Assembly: GCF_035222485.1 (NCBI RefSeq)
Contig: NC_085920.1
Span: forward strand, 6,634,001 to 6,698,000
Source of the DNA: Podospora pseudoanserina
Lineage: Eukaryota > Ascomycota > Sordariomycetes > Sordariales > Podosporaceae
Length of the DNA: 64,000 nucleotides
Reading direction: 5' to 3'
Both the position numbers and the translations under genes were made by a program. This document shows positions 42,043 through 54,100 of the stretch, in pieces. The stretch's first letter is position 1. Each line of letters starts with the position of its first letter. The notes beneath the pieces were generated by a model. The model had not been told where the DNA came from, did not search any database, and saw nothing but the letters and a program-made list of their open reading frames with translations.

Positions 42043-45000
42043 ATGGGGTTCCTTGGTGTGTACAAGGCCCTGTACGACTACACTCCCCAGGCGGAGGGGG
42101 AACTGTCAATCACCGAGGGCGACGTTCTGTATGTGTTGGAAAAGAGCACGGATGATGACTGGTGGAAGGCCAAGAAGAAGGCTACGGCCGAGGATGAGGA
42201 TGAGCCGGTTGGCTTGATCCCGAATAACTACATCGAGGAGGTACGTCACGTCGGAGCATTGGAGGGTACTTGGCCATTCTTTGGTCTCGCTGATACGAGG
42301 TGTACAATGGCTGCAGGTAAAACCGGAAAGCAAGGCTCGCGCGCTGTATGAATACACCAGGCAAACCGACGAGGAGCTGTCCTTCCCCGAGGAGACCCAG
42401 CTCGACGTTTACGATACTACTGACCCGGATTGGATTTTGGTAGGGTACCAAGGAGATTTCGGGTTCGCGCCGGCCAACTACATTGAGATTGCGGCTGGTG
42501 GACAAAAGCAGGAGGAGGCCGCACCGTCCATCCCAACTCCGCCTCCGCTTCCCGTCAGGACGCCGAGCGATGCCGCACCCAGCCCCGCCCTTCCCCCGAG
42601 ACCCCCATCGGAGCCGGCCAGCCCGGCTTCGCCTCCTGTCGCGCCGAACCCAGCCAGCATGATTGCGGGTATGATGGCTGCTCGAGGAGGTCATACCCCC
42701 GCGCCATTGGACCTCCAGCCATCTGGACAACGGCATGTTGCTGAAGAAGAAGAAGGACAGGAGGTCAAATCGCCACCTCTTCCGACCCGGCCGCGTGGTG
42801 ATTCTCAGGTCTCGGAGCCTGCCCGCTCGGCGCCTGCTTCGGGCGGTCTGAAGACACACGGGTTCCGTGACAGTGATCGCATCGACCGCTATAGCGACTC
42901 TGTTCCTCAGACTCCAAACACGGCACCACTCACCCCTGGCGACTTTCACATGTATAACATTAATGAAATGGTCTCGGTGATGGGCAAGAAGAAGAAGATG
43001 CCTACTACTCTGGGCATCAACCTTCGGACTGGCATCATCTTGATTGCCCCCGAACATGCTTCGGACGGCCCATCGCAGGAGTGGACGGCGAACTTGATGA
43101 CGCATTATTCTCGGGAAGGCAAGCACGTCTTTATGGAGCTGGTCAAACCAAGCAAGAGCATCGACTTTCATGCGGGCGCAAAGGACACCGCAGAAGAGAT
43201 TGTTGCGATGCTTGGGGAGCTGGCCGGGGCCGTGCGTGCTGAGGGACTGATGGAGATTGTCAAAGCCACCAAGGGGAGCAAGGTGCCTCAGCAGAAGACC
43301 GGCGTTGTTTTGTACGATTTCTTGGCCCAGGGCGAGGACGAGGTTACGGTTGGGATTGGTGATGAGGTTATCATCTTGGACGACACCAAGAGCGAGGAGT
43401 GGTGGATGGTCCGCAGGGTTAAGAACCAGTTGGAAGGCGTCGTTCCGAGCAGCTACATTGAAGTCACCGGCATGCTCGACACTCCGGTTCCGACATCGGC
43501 TTCCGGTATCAACGCGGGCCGGTCGACCATCGAGCAGAACCGGCTGGAGGAGGCGAGATTGACGAAGGAGGCGCTCAAGGCGGCGAAGCGGGAGGAGAGA
43601 AAGGAAAGGGAGGGGAGAAGTTCAGAGGTAGGCCCTGGATTGCGTTTGCCCGAGCGAAGTAGTAGTTTGTCTCAGGCCAGAAATGGTAACACTGTGGGAC
43701 AACAGCACTCCAGCAGACGCGAGAACGGAGCCTCGGGTTCGTCGAAATCGAAGGATGGGAGCGTCAAGTCGAGTAAGTTTCTTGTGATCTATGGGGTTTG
43801 AAGACCGCTCGCTGACCATCCTCTTTACTGCAAGAACCCGACCCGGCCAAGGTGCGGACGTGGACGGATCGGTCAAAGTCTTTTACCGTCGACGCTCAGT
43901 TCCTCGGGGTGAAGGATGGCAAGCTCAACTTGCACAAGGTGAACGGTGTCAGGATCGCGGTACCCATCGCCAAGATGTCGATTACGGATCTGGAATATGT
44001 CGAGCAGATCACCGGCATCTCGCTCGACGAAGACAAGCCCCTTTCCGATCTCAAGAAGAAGGCTGCCGCCGAGAATGCTCGCAGTGGACGTTCCTCGTCT
44101 TCCAAGACCAAGGTCGGAGCGTCTATTGAGCCAAAGAAGTCCACTTACGATTGGTTCCAGTTTTTCCTGGACTGCGACATCCAACCTCAGTCCTGCGAAC
44201 GGTACTGTCAAGCGTTCGAAAGGGACTCCATGGATGAGAGCGTGCTGCCAGACGTGAATGCTACGGTGTTGAGGAAATTGGGATTCAAAGAAGGTGATAT
44301 CATCAAGGTTATGCGATACCTGGATACGAAGTATGCCCGAGGCAAGGGTAGTGTTGGCGATGATGAGTCTGGTGGTGGTTTGTTCTCGGGTCCTGGGGGC
44401 GCTCTCCGAAACAACACCAGAAAGGGACGGCCAGCCCCACCAGTGGAAACTAACAACGTTGTTGATCCTAATGCCTTTAAGAAGGATGGTAGCGGTGCCG
44501 AGCCCAAGTCGGCGTCTCCCACCACTGCGACAGGACCGGCAGCTGCAGCGGCCGCTCCAAGCAAACCCGCAGGTGGATTCGATGACGATGCTTGGGATGT
44601 GAAGCCTTCCAAGACTCCCGAACCAGCTCCGGCAGCGAAGGCACCTGAACCCGCACCGGCTCCCGTTGCGGCTCCTGCGCCAGCCCCTGCTCCCGCTCCC
44701 GCTCCCGCCCCCGCTCCCGCGCCCAGTACGGCCAAGCTCACGGGTTCGATGCAGGAACTGTCATTGCTCTCTCAGCCATTAGTTCCAGAACAGGTTCAGC
44801 CTCCACCAGCTCCTCCTGCTTTGGACTTCTCGCCTGCTCCCACCGCTGCCGCAGTTGCCCCGGTTCCAGCTCCCGCGCAAGTTCCACAGCCTACCGGCGC
44901 GACCCCTGGCTTTTTTGGTGGTCTGCAAGCTCCCGTTGTCAACGGACAGCCGCTCACTCAGCAGCTCCCGCAAAACATTGCCCGTGCTAGACCTGTGGCA

Positions 45001-45819
45001 CCTCAGTATACCCAGGGTCAAGGCGGTTTGATCGCTCCTCCTCCTCCGTCTCGACCACTATCAGCTCCTCAGACGGCTCAACCCAGTCAATTCGCGCCAC
45101 CACCACTCCAGCCCCAGATGACGGGCTTCCAGACACAAGTCGCGCCCCCGGGTCAGAGCCTAGCCGAGATCAGCCAGCAGCGGATGCAGCAGCAATACGC
45201 CGCCCAAATGCAAGCCCAACAGCAGCAGATGCAGCCTCAAATGACGGGGATGCAGCCTCAAATGACGGGGATGCAGCCCATGATGCAGCCCATGATGACG
45301 GGTATTCCTGCTCAGCCAACAGGTTTCCAGCCTGTTCCGGCGGGGCCGTTCATGTCACAACCCACGGGCATGGCACCACCCATGCAGCCGATGCAGATGC
45401 AGCCTACCGGGTTTGGTGTTGGTGGGTTCGGACAGCCGCCGGTTCAGCAACAGCCTTTTGCTCCTGGTGGCGGGCTGCCCATGCCGTTGCAGCCTCAGCA
45501 GACGGGTATGAGTGTGCTGCAGCCGCAGATGACGGGATTGACTGGGTTTGGGACAACGGGGAGTCCAGTGGGTGGGGGATTGGCGGCGCCGATGCAGCCT
45601 TTGATGCCGCAGAAGACGGGGCCGCCACCGCCGGTGAGATTCGGGGTGCAGCCTGATGCGAAGAAGTTGGCGCCGCAGGCTACCGGACGGAGGGCGAATT
45701 TGGCTGCAGCTAGTAAGTTTTTTTTTATTTATTTTTTTAGTTTTTTTGAACCTAGATTACCATGAAGCGATGAAAATGCTGACGCGTTAATAGCACCGGA
45801 TAATCCGTTTGGGTTTTAA
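42043..45819 (+). CDS. SLA1: Endocytic adaptor SLA1
   Basis: Four exons, 42043-42240, 42317-43772, 43835-45712 and 45794-45819, give 1185 residues. Domains in order: SH3-1 (ALYDYTPQAEGELS, about 5-65), SH3-2 (ALYEYTRQTDEELS, about 69-126), a Pro-rich linker, a Sla1-specific region (MYNINEMVSVMG onward), SH3-3 (VLYDFLAQGEDEVT, about 393-450), SHD1 (RTWTDRSKSFTVDAQFLG, about 557-617), the SAM-like SHD2 (YDWFQFFLDCDIQPQ, about 653-716), an Ala/Pro-repeat linker, then about 12 LxxQxTG-type repeats (about 880-1173). The 26-nt last exon encodes TPDNPFGF, adding a C-terminal NPF motif. In yeast Sla1 links cargo (NPFxD via SHD1), clathrin and the actin machinery (Las17, Pan1), and its LxxQxTG repeats are phosphorylated by Ark1/Prk1 kinases. 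Splice phases are consistent throughout. Confidence 0.95.
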
Positions 45820-47312
45820 TTACAGTTTGTGAGGGGGGTTGGGATGGGTGGTAATGTGAATAGAGGGTGGCCAGGGGGATGTACGGGGGGAAGTTGGTGG
45901 GTTGAGGAGGGGTTAGAAGGGGTGGTTGTTGGAAGAGAAGGGGGCTGTTGTTTGTGTTGTATTGAGTTGTGTGGGTTGTCTCTGGCTGTGGTTGTTGTGG
46001 GCTGAAGCGATGCAACCGATTTTACTATATCTATTTTTTGCTTTTTATTATTCAATGCGTTGTTTTTCTTCGAGTAGAACTGCTTGTTGTACTGTGCCAT
46101 GCAAAATATTTTGGTTCTAGTATAGCGTGCGTGGGAAAAGGGGTAAACAACAGAGAAGAAGGGGTAACTGTACGTACACCTAGGGCGACTTCGCAGCATC
46201 AGTTGAGAGGACGACAGGGAAATATATGTTAGTAAACTTTGGGAACCGTTTTGAGAAGTCCATGGGTAGTGAGTGTGTGATTTGGGACGTGTGACCATCT
46301 TTGGGAATGAGACGCCGTTTATACAATTCTTTCAAGGCGCGGTTCAGCATGGTGGTGGCAGCTACCTATCTTGTCCACGTCGTGGGACCTCAACCCAAGG
46401 CAGAGATCATACGATAACCAACATATACCTCCTTTTTCCTCTTCTCTACTTTCTCACAAGTTTAGAACATCACGTACCTCGGCATCTTGACCTGAAGGAG
46501 GCCCAGCAAGGTCATGGTCAAAGCGGTCCACATTTCAGCCCCAACCTGGTTGAGCTAGAAGCGACATCTGACCCAAGTCTCAGAATGACGTTTACCCACC
46601 AAGTGCCCGCGTGACGGGACGGAAAGCTACCTGGTGTGGAAGTTACTCTGGCACCCCGCTGGAGGGTTGCACTTGGATACCTTGTAGAGAGTACTTGAAA
46701 TTGTGTGACAGATGGGGCAAAGCAGAGGTAGAGGGTACTCGGCGTGTTGATAAGATAAGAAGCTTGATCTGTGCCAAGACTGGTTCAGATCCCCAACAAA
46801 ACGCACCTCAAAGGGACTTGAGTGGTCCAGAACAGGCTGATGAACAACGACAACTGACGGTTTGCTGCAACAGCTGTCTTCCGAGTTATCCATACGCGAA
46901 TGACGACGGGGCACATGGCTGGTTGTTAACGGAACGGAGACATCACACAGCAACTGTGGGTGCAACAAAGATATCCCGACAACACCACACTTCGAACTGT
47001 TTCTGAAAGAAGGTGGTTGAAAGGTGTAGAGGCTGCATCATCTGCCTGGAGGTAGCGAGGTGTGTGGGTGCCTGGTGACCAATAACCACCACACCTTTTA
47101 TCAGGAAGCTTCTCTGAACGAACGGCAACAGCCGCCTGATTTGGCCTTCTCTTTTCCAACCACCACCAACCCTTTGTCGAGGTTGGTGCCTACGAACGGA
47201 ATACACCTAGGTTTCGATCGACACAAAACCTATAACTTCCATCAAGCACCATCGACAAAACCGCCCCCACCTAGATAGCATCAGCAACGCCTGCTTCACA
47301 CAACCGCCCAGC
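45820..47312. other. Intergenic: SLA1 3' region and TLC-gene promoter
   Basis: About 1.5 kb without a convincing gene. The 3' side of SLA1 is G/T-rich on the plus strand. The best ORFs (up to 160 codons) are Cys- or Pro-rich without domains. No RNA gene is recognised. Confidence 0.5.
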
Positions 47313-48452
47313 ATGCGCGACCCCTTCCCCATCGCCCCGATCCCGGCCCTCTCAGCCTGGATTCAACCCTACGCCGACGCCCTTCACCTCCCCACTCTCC
47401 CTCTGCACATCCACGAAGTCCTCGGCGCCGCCGCCTTCTACACCTTTGTGCACACCATCCTCTCCCCCATCATCTCCAACGCCTTCTTCTCGAAATACTA
47501 TCCCAAGAACCACCGCGCCAGAAAGGCCAACTGGGATGCCCATGTCGTTTCGCTCGCGCAGTCAGTCCTGATCAACGGGCTGGCGCTATGGACGATGTAC
47601 TATGACGAGGAGAGGGCCAACAGCGACTGGGAGCAGAGAGTATGGGGATACACTGGAGCAAGTGGTATGATCCAGGCTCTGGCAGCGGGATATTTCGTCT
47701 GGGACTTGGGAATCACGCTGTTGAATCTGGATATTTTTGGGTTGGGGCTGCTGGCGCATGCGGTGAGCGCGCTGGCGGTTTACACTTTTGGATTCGTACG
47801 TTTGATGCTCCCTCTCTCTCGCCCCCCCCCCCTGTTTTGATGTAATGCGGTGTACTGACGAAACTACTAGCGCCCCTATCTGAACTACTACTCCTCCATC
47901 TTCATCCTCTACGAGCTCTCCACCCCGTTCCTGAACATCCACTGGTTCTTTGACAAGCTGAACATGACCGGTTCCAAGCCGCAGCTCTACAACGGGATCG
48001 CGCTTTTGGTCGTCTTCTTCTGCTGCAGACTCGTCTGGGGAACGTACCAATCCGCTGTTGTGTATGTTGACATGTGGAAGGCTGTGCAGAGGGGCCCCGA
48101 TGCGGGTTACATTGCTGCCGCGTTTGAGAAGGCTTCTGGGGTGGACAAGAATTTGATGCATTTTGCCAAGGATGCGGGGCCGGTGCCGGTTTGGTTGGCG
48201 GTCACATATGTGGCGAGCAATCTGACGCTGAACACGCTGAACTGGTATTGGTATTTCAAGATGATTTCTGCGGTGAAGAAGAGGTTTGAGCCGGCGAAGG
48301 AGAAGGCTGCTGTTCCTGCTGGGGGTAAGGGGACTGGCAATGTGGCGACGGGGGCGATGGTGGGGGAGAAGCAGGGGCTGAGGCAGAGGGCGCACTCGAT
48401 TGAGGATGTGGTGCCTGATTCGGAGGAGCTGAGGCAGGGGACTATTCAGTAG
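47313..48452 (+). CDS. TLC-domain multi-pass membrane protein
   Basis: Two exons, 47313-47795 and 47871-48452, with a 75-nt intron (GTACGT..TAG, phase 0) give 354 residues. About seven hydrophobic segments are visible. The TRAM/LAG1/CLN8-type signature is in KANWDAHVVSLAQSVLINGL (the domain's early His), YFVWDLGITLLNL, GLGLLAHAVSALAVYTFGF (central His) and LNYYSSIFILYELSTPFLNI HWFF (the C-terminal conserved block). The cytosolic tail is charged and ends EELRQGTIQ. TLC proteins handle or sense lipids in the ER and related membranes. The length and motifs fit the fungal TDA4/YPR114W-like branch and not ceramide synthases, since the Lag1 catalytic HH pair is not seen. The exact function is unknown. 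Confidence 0.88.
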
Positions 48453-49243
48453 GGATGATGTGTGAAGGTTGAGAGGGGCGTTGGATAGGGGCAATGTGGG
48501 GTGTATAGGAGGGGGTGTGGTCTTGGTTACTGTGGCCTGGGTTTCTGGGTGATGATGGACGGATGGGTGGGCAGGCTGTGTGTATAGCTGTCGATGGTTG
48601 TTGTTGGTATTTCTCGTTTTTGTTTACCTCACTATGTAATCATGGGATATGGAGTATTCAAGCTGGCATTCGGTCGTTTTTTTTCTATGTCGTGTATGGT
48701 GTGTGCACACTTTGGACTGGGATTCGGTTTTTTTGGTGATGATGGTGAGATCTTTTTACGAGCCTTGTTTCTTTCTGTCATTGTTCGGCAGGCTCTGCTG
48801 GATGTTGAAGACGGGCGGGAGTTTATCTATCTACCTTATCTAGTTGCTCACCCTGGGTACCAAGAGAAAGGATTAAACTGCTTAACCAAGGTGACCGACG
48901 TTTCTGTGAGTGCCCCTTGATGTTGTTGTGACATGTGCCTATGTGTGTTGACAGAAGGCCTGGAGAGCCGCTGGGCTGAGCTGAGACAGATGCCCTTTGA
49001 AGGTTTCTTAGTGAGACTGGTTTCCATTCCAAATCAATACCAGTGAAGTAAAAATAAGAAAGTGAATAGACAATTTAAAATTGTTTGATACTCAAATGCC
49101 CTCATGGCTACCTAAGGGATGTTCAGTCCTCAAAGAGTCAGACTTTGATCTTTGACGATCACCAACTCCGGCGAGAAGGAGAGTATAATCTGTCACCACA
49201 GGCTAGTCTATATGGGCCTCATCATGTATCCTCCAGACCCTTT

Positions 49244-49296
49244 TGTCTTTCTTTTTTTTTTTCCTTTTTCTTTTTTTTTCTTTTTTTCTTTTTTGA
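49244..49296. repeat. Polypyrimidine (T-rich) tract
   Basis: T runs of 6-11 are separated by single or double C. It lies 0.8 kb beyond the TLC-gene stop. Confidence 0.9.
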
Positions 49297-49903
49297 ATGA
49301 GTATTGTTAGATGTCAGCATTTACCCATCACCAACAATACTTTTTCTCTTTTTCTCACTAGGCTTCTTGGTGAGTCATGACAGAAGCAGTTGTTGTGTTG
49401 CTCTAAACGAGATACTACGTGGGCATCACGAACCTCTTTCAGTATACCATACCAAGGCAGAATCAATGCACATTACATAGCACTAATCAACTTTGAACGA
49501 CTGCAGTTACGTGTTCTTGATTATCAGTTGGAAGGTAGCCGCCAGTCTTGAGGAGTAAAGTTAAACATTGCGGTCACTGCTTCGCTTTCTGCTTCACCAA
49601 ACTATACCTATTGAGCAGTGTGTAGCTACCTCACGGTTCACGATATTGACCCGGGTCTTGCTGTTCTCCAAGGCGCTAGTTAGAACATCCCCTGGAAGGG
49701 CGAGCACAATCTCAGACAACGCAGGGTGGAGGCAGTGTTTTAAAAGCGGTTTTGGGTCAGGTAATGTTTGAGGAGAATGTTTGTCTGTAGCTGAGGGGGG
49801 CTGAAAAGGGGGGAGGCGGTTGCCATCCGGCCAGGCTATTGTCAAGTTTCAACATTGGCAGGGCAAGGGGAGGCTATTGTTGCCTCTTGAGTCTACCTTA
49901 CCT

Positions 49904-50074
49904 ATGGTCTCTCATCGCCCTGCTCTCTCGGGCGGTGGGATGAGTCGGAGGGGTAAGCCCCTGGGCTTGGTAGGGACTCCTGAGGTTGAGAACAGGCCCC
50001 CCACGCTTGAGGAGGGCTCTCCCACGCACACGCCGGTGAGGGACATGTCTCGTGCTACCAACTTGGTTTTGTGA
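49904..50074 (+). CDS. Possible 56-residue micro-protein or terminal exon
   Basis: I do not recognise it. From the ATG at 49904 the frame encodes 56 residues with a protein-like, polar composition: RPALSGGGMSRRGKPLGL, then TPEVENRPPTLEEGSPTHTP and a hydrophobic end, ATNLVL. The frame continues upstream to 49820, but that part looks random. It could be a genuine small protein, the last exon of an unrecognised gene, or chance. It stands out only because its residue pattern differs from other ORFs in this gene-poor stretch. Confidence 0.25.
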   Translation: MVSHRPALSGGGMSRRGKPLGLVGTPEVENRPPTLEEGSPTHTPVRDMSRATNLVL

Positions 50075-51067
50075 GTGAATGCGGTGTTCTATTTAGGTTA
50101 TGCCCGGAAACACCGGGCGCTTGGAGATTTGCTTTGGCTTCCTGTGTGTGCTTTTGTTGGAAATTGTGTATGCCGCATGGTTTGGTGGAAAGGGGGGGGG
50201 GGAGTTTGTGTGACGGGATGACAAATCTAGAGCAATGGGAGGTTTGAGATTGAGATGGTAGGAAAGATGGGATGTTTAGGCAAACATAGAGGTTACGTAT
50301 GGCCCCCTCCGGTGATGGTGGTTGTTGGGTGTGGTTGTGTGTGTCATACACAGTGATGGTGATGGTGATGGTCTGTGAAAACTGACCTTGTGAAATTCAA
50401 CTCGAGTCTTAAATCTCTAGAATAGGCTTTCTGGGAAACTAAATTCTATTGGGAGAGTGTAGACTGGCGTCGGGCCACTGATTTTGATGTCGCGTGTTGA
50501 CGTCGTTACGGCGAGGAGGGTAGAACTTCGCAAACTGGGCCAAGTGATCATCATTGAATGCCATCATGGAATTGTCTAGATACCACTTTGAAACCCAACA
50601 GGGAAACAGTCACACTACTATCGTCATTCATACTATACACAGCTCTCATATCACCAGTGATACCTATATTGAGACGTATTCTCTGATAGATGCATACCTA
50701 CATATCATCTTCCCCAACCCTCCGTAACAAACAACTCCATCCTCACCTCCCCCCTCGGCGCTACCCCCTCTCCATCGGGGCTAACAAGAGCCCCTTACCA
50801 TAATACCCATGAACCTTATTATAGCCTCCTCATGATACAACCGCGTCACGCTATACATCACCCGGCAGCACAACACTCACCATCTCTATCCAACAAACAC
50901 ACATCCAAGGCAACATGAAGCAGCACCAGCCCTACAAAGGCAGGAGATAAAGCACAAAGGAGGCGGCGTAGAAAAACGCCTGAATGACACCGCATGTACC
51001 TACACGACTACTACCCCATACCGACTCACCGCATTCCCTTCCCGCTTTCTCACAAATCCTCCCGTGG

Positions 51068-51100
51068 GAGAGAGAGAGAGAGAGTGTGTGTGTGTGTGTG
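51068..51100. repeat. Compound (GA)n(GT)n microsatellite
   Basis: About eight GA units pass directly into about eight GT units in the gene-poor region. Confidence 0.95.
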
Positions 51101-54100
51101 CTCGGCATTTCGCTTCCAGAAGGAAAATTGACCACCACCACCCCTCAACTCTGGCGAGGAGGTTTCCCGTCTCGCCTCTCAAGTTCACCTTGCAGCTCGC
51201 CTCCCTGGTACGCCTCACCCCCTTCTCCTCGGGTCCTTTCCGATGGCCGTTAACTTTCCCAACCGTTTGAGGAATCCTTGCCGTGTGTTATCGAGATGAA
51301 TAGGTGTATGGGCTGACCTGTTGAAGTAGTTGGAAGCTGCCTAAGCTCATGGAGATATCGGGGAATCTTTTGCCTCTGAATAATCACCATCACAATCCCT
51401 GAATATGAGAGAAAACACACAAACTTGCATACCACACAACCAGGGAAGCCAGCCAGCTCGCCATGTGGTATTTCGACGTTCCATCCCACCGTTGCCTCTC
51501 CCCTGTCAATCCAGAAAGCAGATACCTATACTGCTGTCAAGAACACAGAAAAACTTGCTGGTACCTGTCAGGGCCCAACCCAAGCCCGGCCGGCCGGCCA
51601 CCCGATCCAAGTCTGCAACTTACAGCCACCCATCCACCACCCCCCCCCTTCCCCTGGTCAAGAAAAAGGGTCGGATTTCTATCCGGCCATGTTAATTCAG
51701 ACCTCGTTGCTTCGAAAAAAATTTAGGCTTCTAGATTGTTTGAGGAACCACTGGTTCGCCACGTTTTTCTTTTGCCTGAAAGTGGCGTGTTGTGTTTACA
51801 ATAGCGATCTCCCTGCATGATAGCAGATACTATCAGATAGGTTAGTGACCAGATACATGGAGGCTTCGCCTCAACACCGACAAGAAATCAAGGCCAAAAG
51901 TTCCGACTACAGCCGCGCGTCTGGGCCCGGGGGGGAGGGGGGGGGGTGGTGGATAGATAGTTAAGTGGAGTTTTTGATTCTCCATAATGATATGATCTAC
52001 CCTGCTGTCGGGACCGAAAGCTGTCTGTCGGTGTCGGCGGCGGCTGTGAAGATGGCTTGGTAGGGGCAGGTAGAAATCGCACTTGGGAAGGCTGCGGATG
52101 GAGGAGGGGCTTGCTAGCTCTATTCGATATCTAATTTGGTCTGTTGTTGTTGTTGTTGACGTCCAGTCTCAAGCGCGCTCGTACTCGTGATGCTTTGACA
52201 GCTAAGAGCTTCAGCAAACCACTCTCCCACAGCTTCGTGGCGGCGGCACATTGCAAGAAGCTTGTCTGGCCTCCCTCCCGCATGCCCTTTCTCCCACCTC
52301 TCTCTCTCTCCCCTCTCTCTCTCTACTCTCTAACCAAATCCCCCCCCTTCCTTCCCTCCACAATGATGTTAGTGGTAGTCGTCGTCGTCGTCGGCGACCT
52401 ACTCCAGGAGAAGGAAGAGGCACAGCTCCTTTCCATCGGGAAGGATCCATCCCCTTACCTTAACCCCCTACACCACCCAATCTCGAAACAACCGCGCCAA
52501 AAAAGCAACACCAAGACGCACGTCTCCTCCTCCTCCCACGGCGTTCATCTCGGCAGCATTTCAAGCCTCCCAATGCAAGGAGTTGCAGTTGCATCATGAC
52601 AAGTTATCTGCGGCGCGTGTTATTTTCCTCTCTGTCGACATCATCGACATCCCTTGTTAGAGTTTCACCCAAGCATAACATGGGCAGCAAGCGGACAGCT
52701 TCGTAAAGCCTTCTGTTCCGGTTGGTCCGGCTGGCTGGTGGAATCATGGGGGAAAAGGGGGCGGTGGTGGAACTGCATTACAGTAGTCACTAAAATCAAG
52801 GAAGTTGAGTCGTGTACCGTGTTATTTTTTGCTTGTTGGCCGTGACAAAACTGAGTGAGTGGATGGGTTGTGGGTATCGAGCTGCGCAAATCCCTTACCC
52901 ACATCCCGTCGTTTAGAAAATGTTCTGCTTGACGGGATACAAACCACAACGATGTGGTTACTCAGCGGTGGAAACTGTCCTGCCACCGAGATTGTTGACA
53001 GGTCCTCCGGGCGGGTTGAAAGGCCCTTTCGCAACCCCTCAGGGCCTGGAATGTCCTGTAATAGTCAGCCACTCTCCCGCCCGAGACACTACCATCAAGG
53101 CACCCTACTCCTAACCCTCCTTCTCCGGCCGCCGCTGCTCCCCACGATGACAAGGTTCCCCGATTTGTTCACCGGTAAGGAAGCCTTGGCTCTGCGCTCC
53201 CTATCCGTCCGGTAGGATCAAAGAACTTTGACAACAACGGACAATGGTACGCTCCTTCCCCCCACAGTCTCTATGCAGGGGGGGGCTTCATGAAGGACGG
53301 GGTCGTAGTCAGTGGCACAGAGCGTCTTCGGGCTGGCGAATTAGGGGAGACGACTTCGTATGTAGGTGCTTTGATAGTTTCCATGTGGTAAGGTAGGAAA
53401 TAGATAGAGTTAGGGAGACAGGGGAGCCCGAGCTGGCTGGCGTGTACCGGAGCCATCTCCGACAAAACACCAGCCTGTAGAACTGCCCCCGCTTTCCCCT
53501 TCTTCCGTGACGCCCGCTCTTTCTTCCCCGGTCGAGATAAGGTACCTATAAACGTTGGGAAAACGGGCGTGGATGCCGGGTTCCATGCGTCTAGAGGAGC
53601 ATGAGATTCTGACAGATGGCTTTAATATTCCGTCCTTGCAGCAAACTTGGCTACTGCTTGTACTCCGTACTGGGCCACTGGCGAGCGGAGCATATCTTCC
53701 TAGAAGAGAGCGTGCTATCACCAGGGTCACTGCTCGGACGCCCTGGATATCAAGGTCGGATGCGATGTGATGTGATGATATCCCTTCCGTCTGTTCCGTC
53801 CGACTTCCACAACCATAGCAACAGAAGAATTTCGAGCTTCTGGAAGACGTCCCACGCCGCCTCCCCTTCATGTTTCGCATCTTCGACCGCTAAAACGCTT
53901 GTCTTGGTCGGTACCAAATCAGCCAGGCGCACATTTGCGAATCCTTCAGCGCCACCATCACATCAAGGTCATTATGTCAGCAGCAGTTACAGTTCTGACG
54001 CCAGGCGCTCTGCTTCTAGAAAGACGCAATATCCGGATGAGCCAGGGATATATCAAGTAATGACGAACGACTATACATTTCAAGAAGTCACCCAGTGCCA

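Noticed and set aside
46791-46802. B-box-like GGTTCAGATCC suggesting a tRNA
   Set aside because: It deviates from the consensus at a key position, and no matching acceptor or anticodon stems are found around it.
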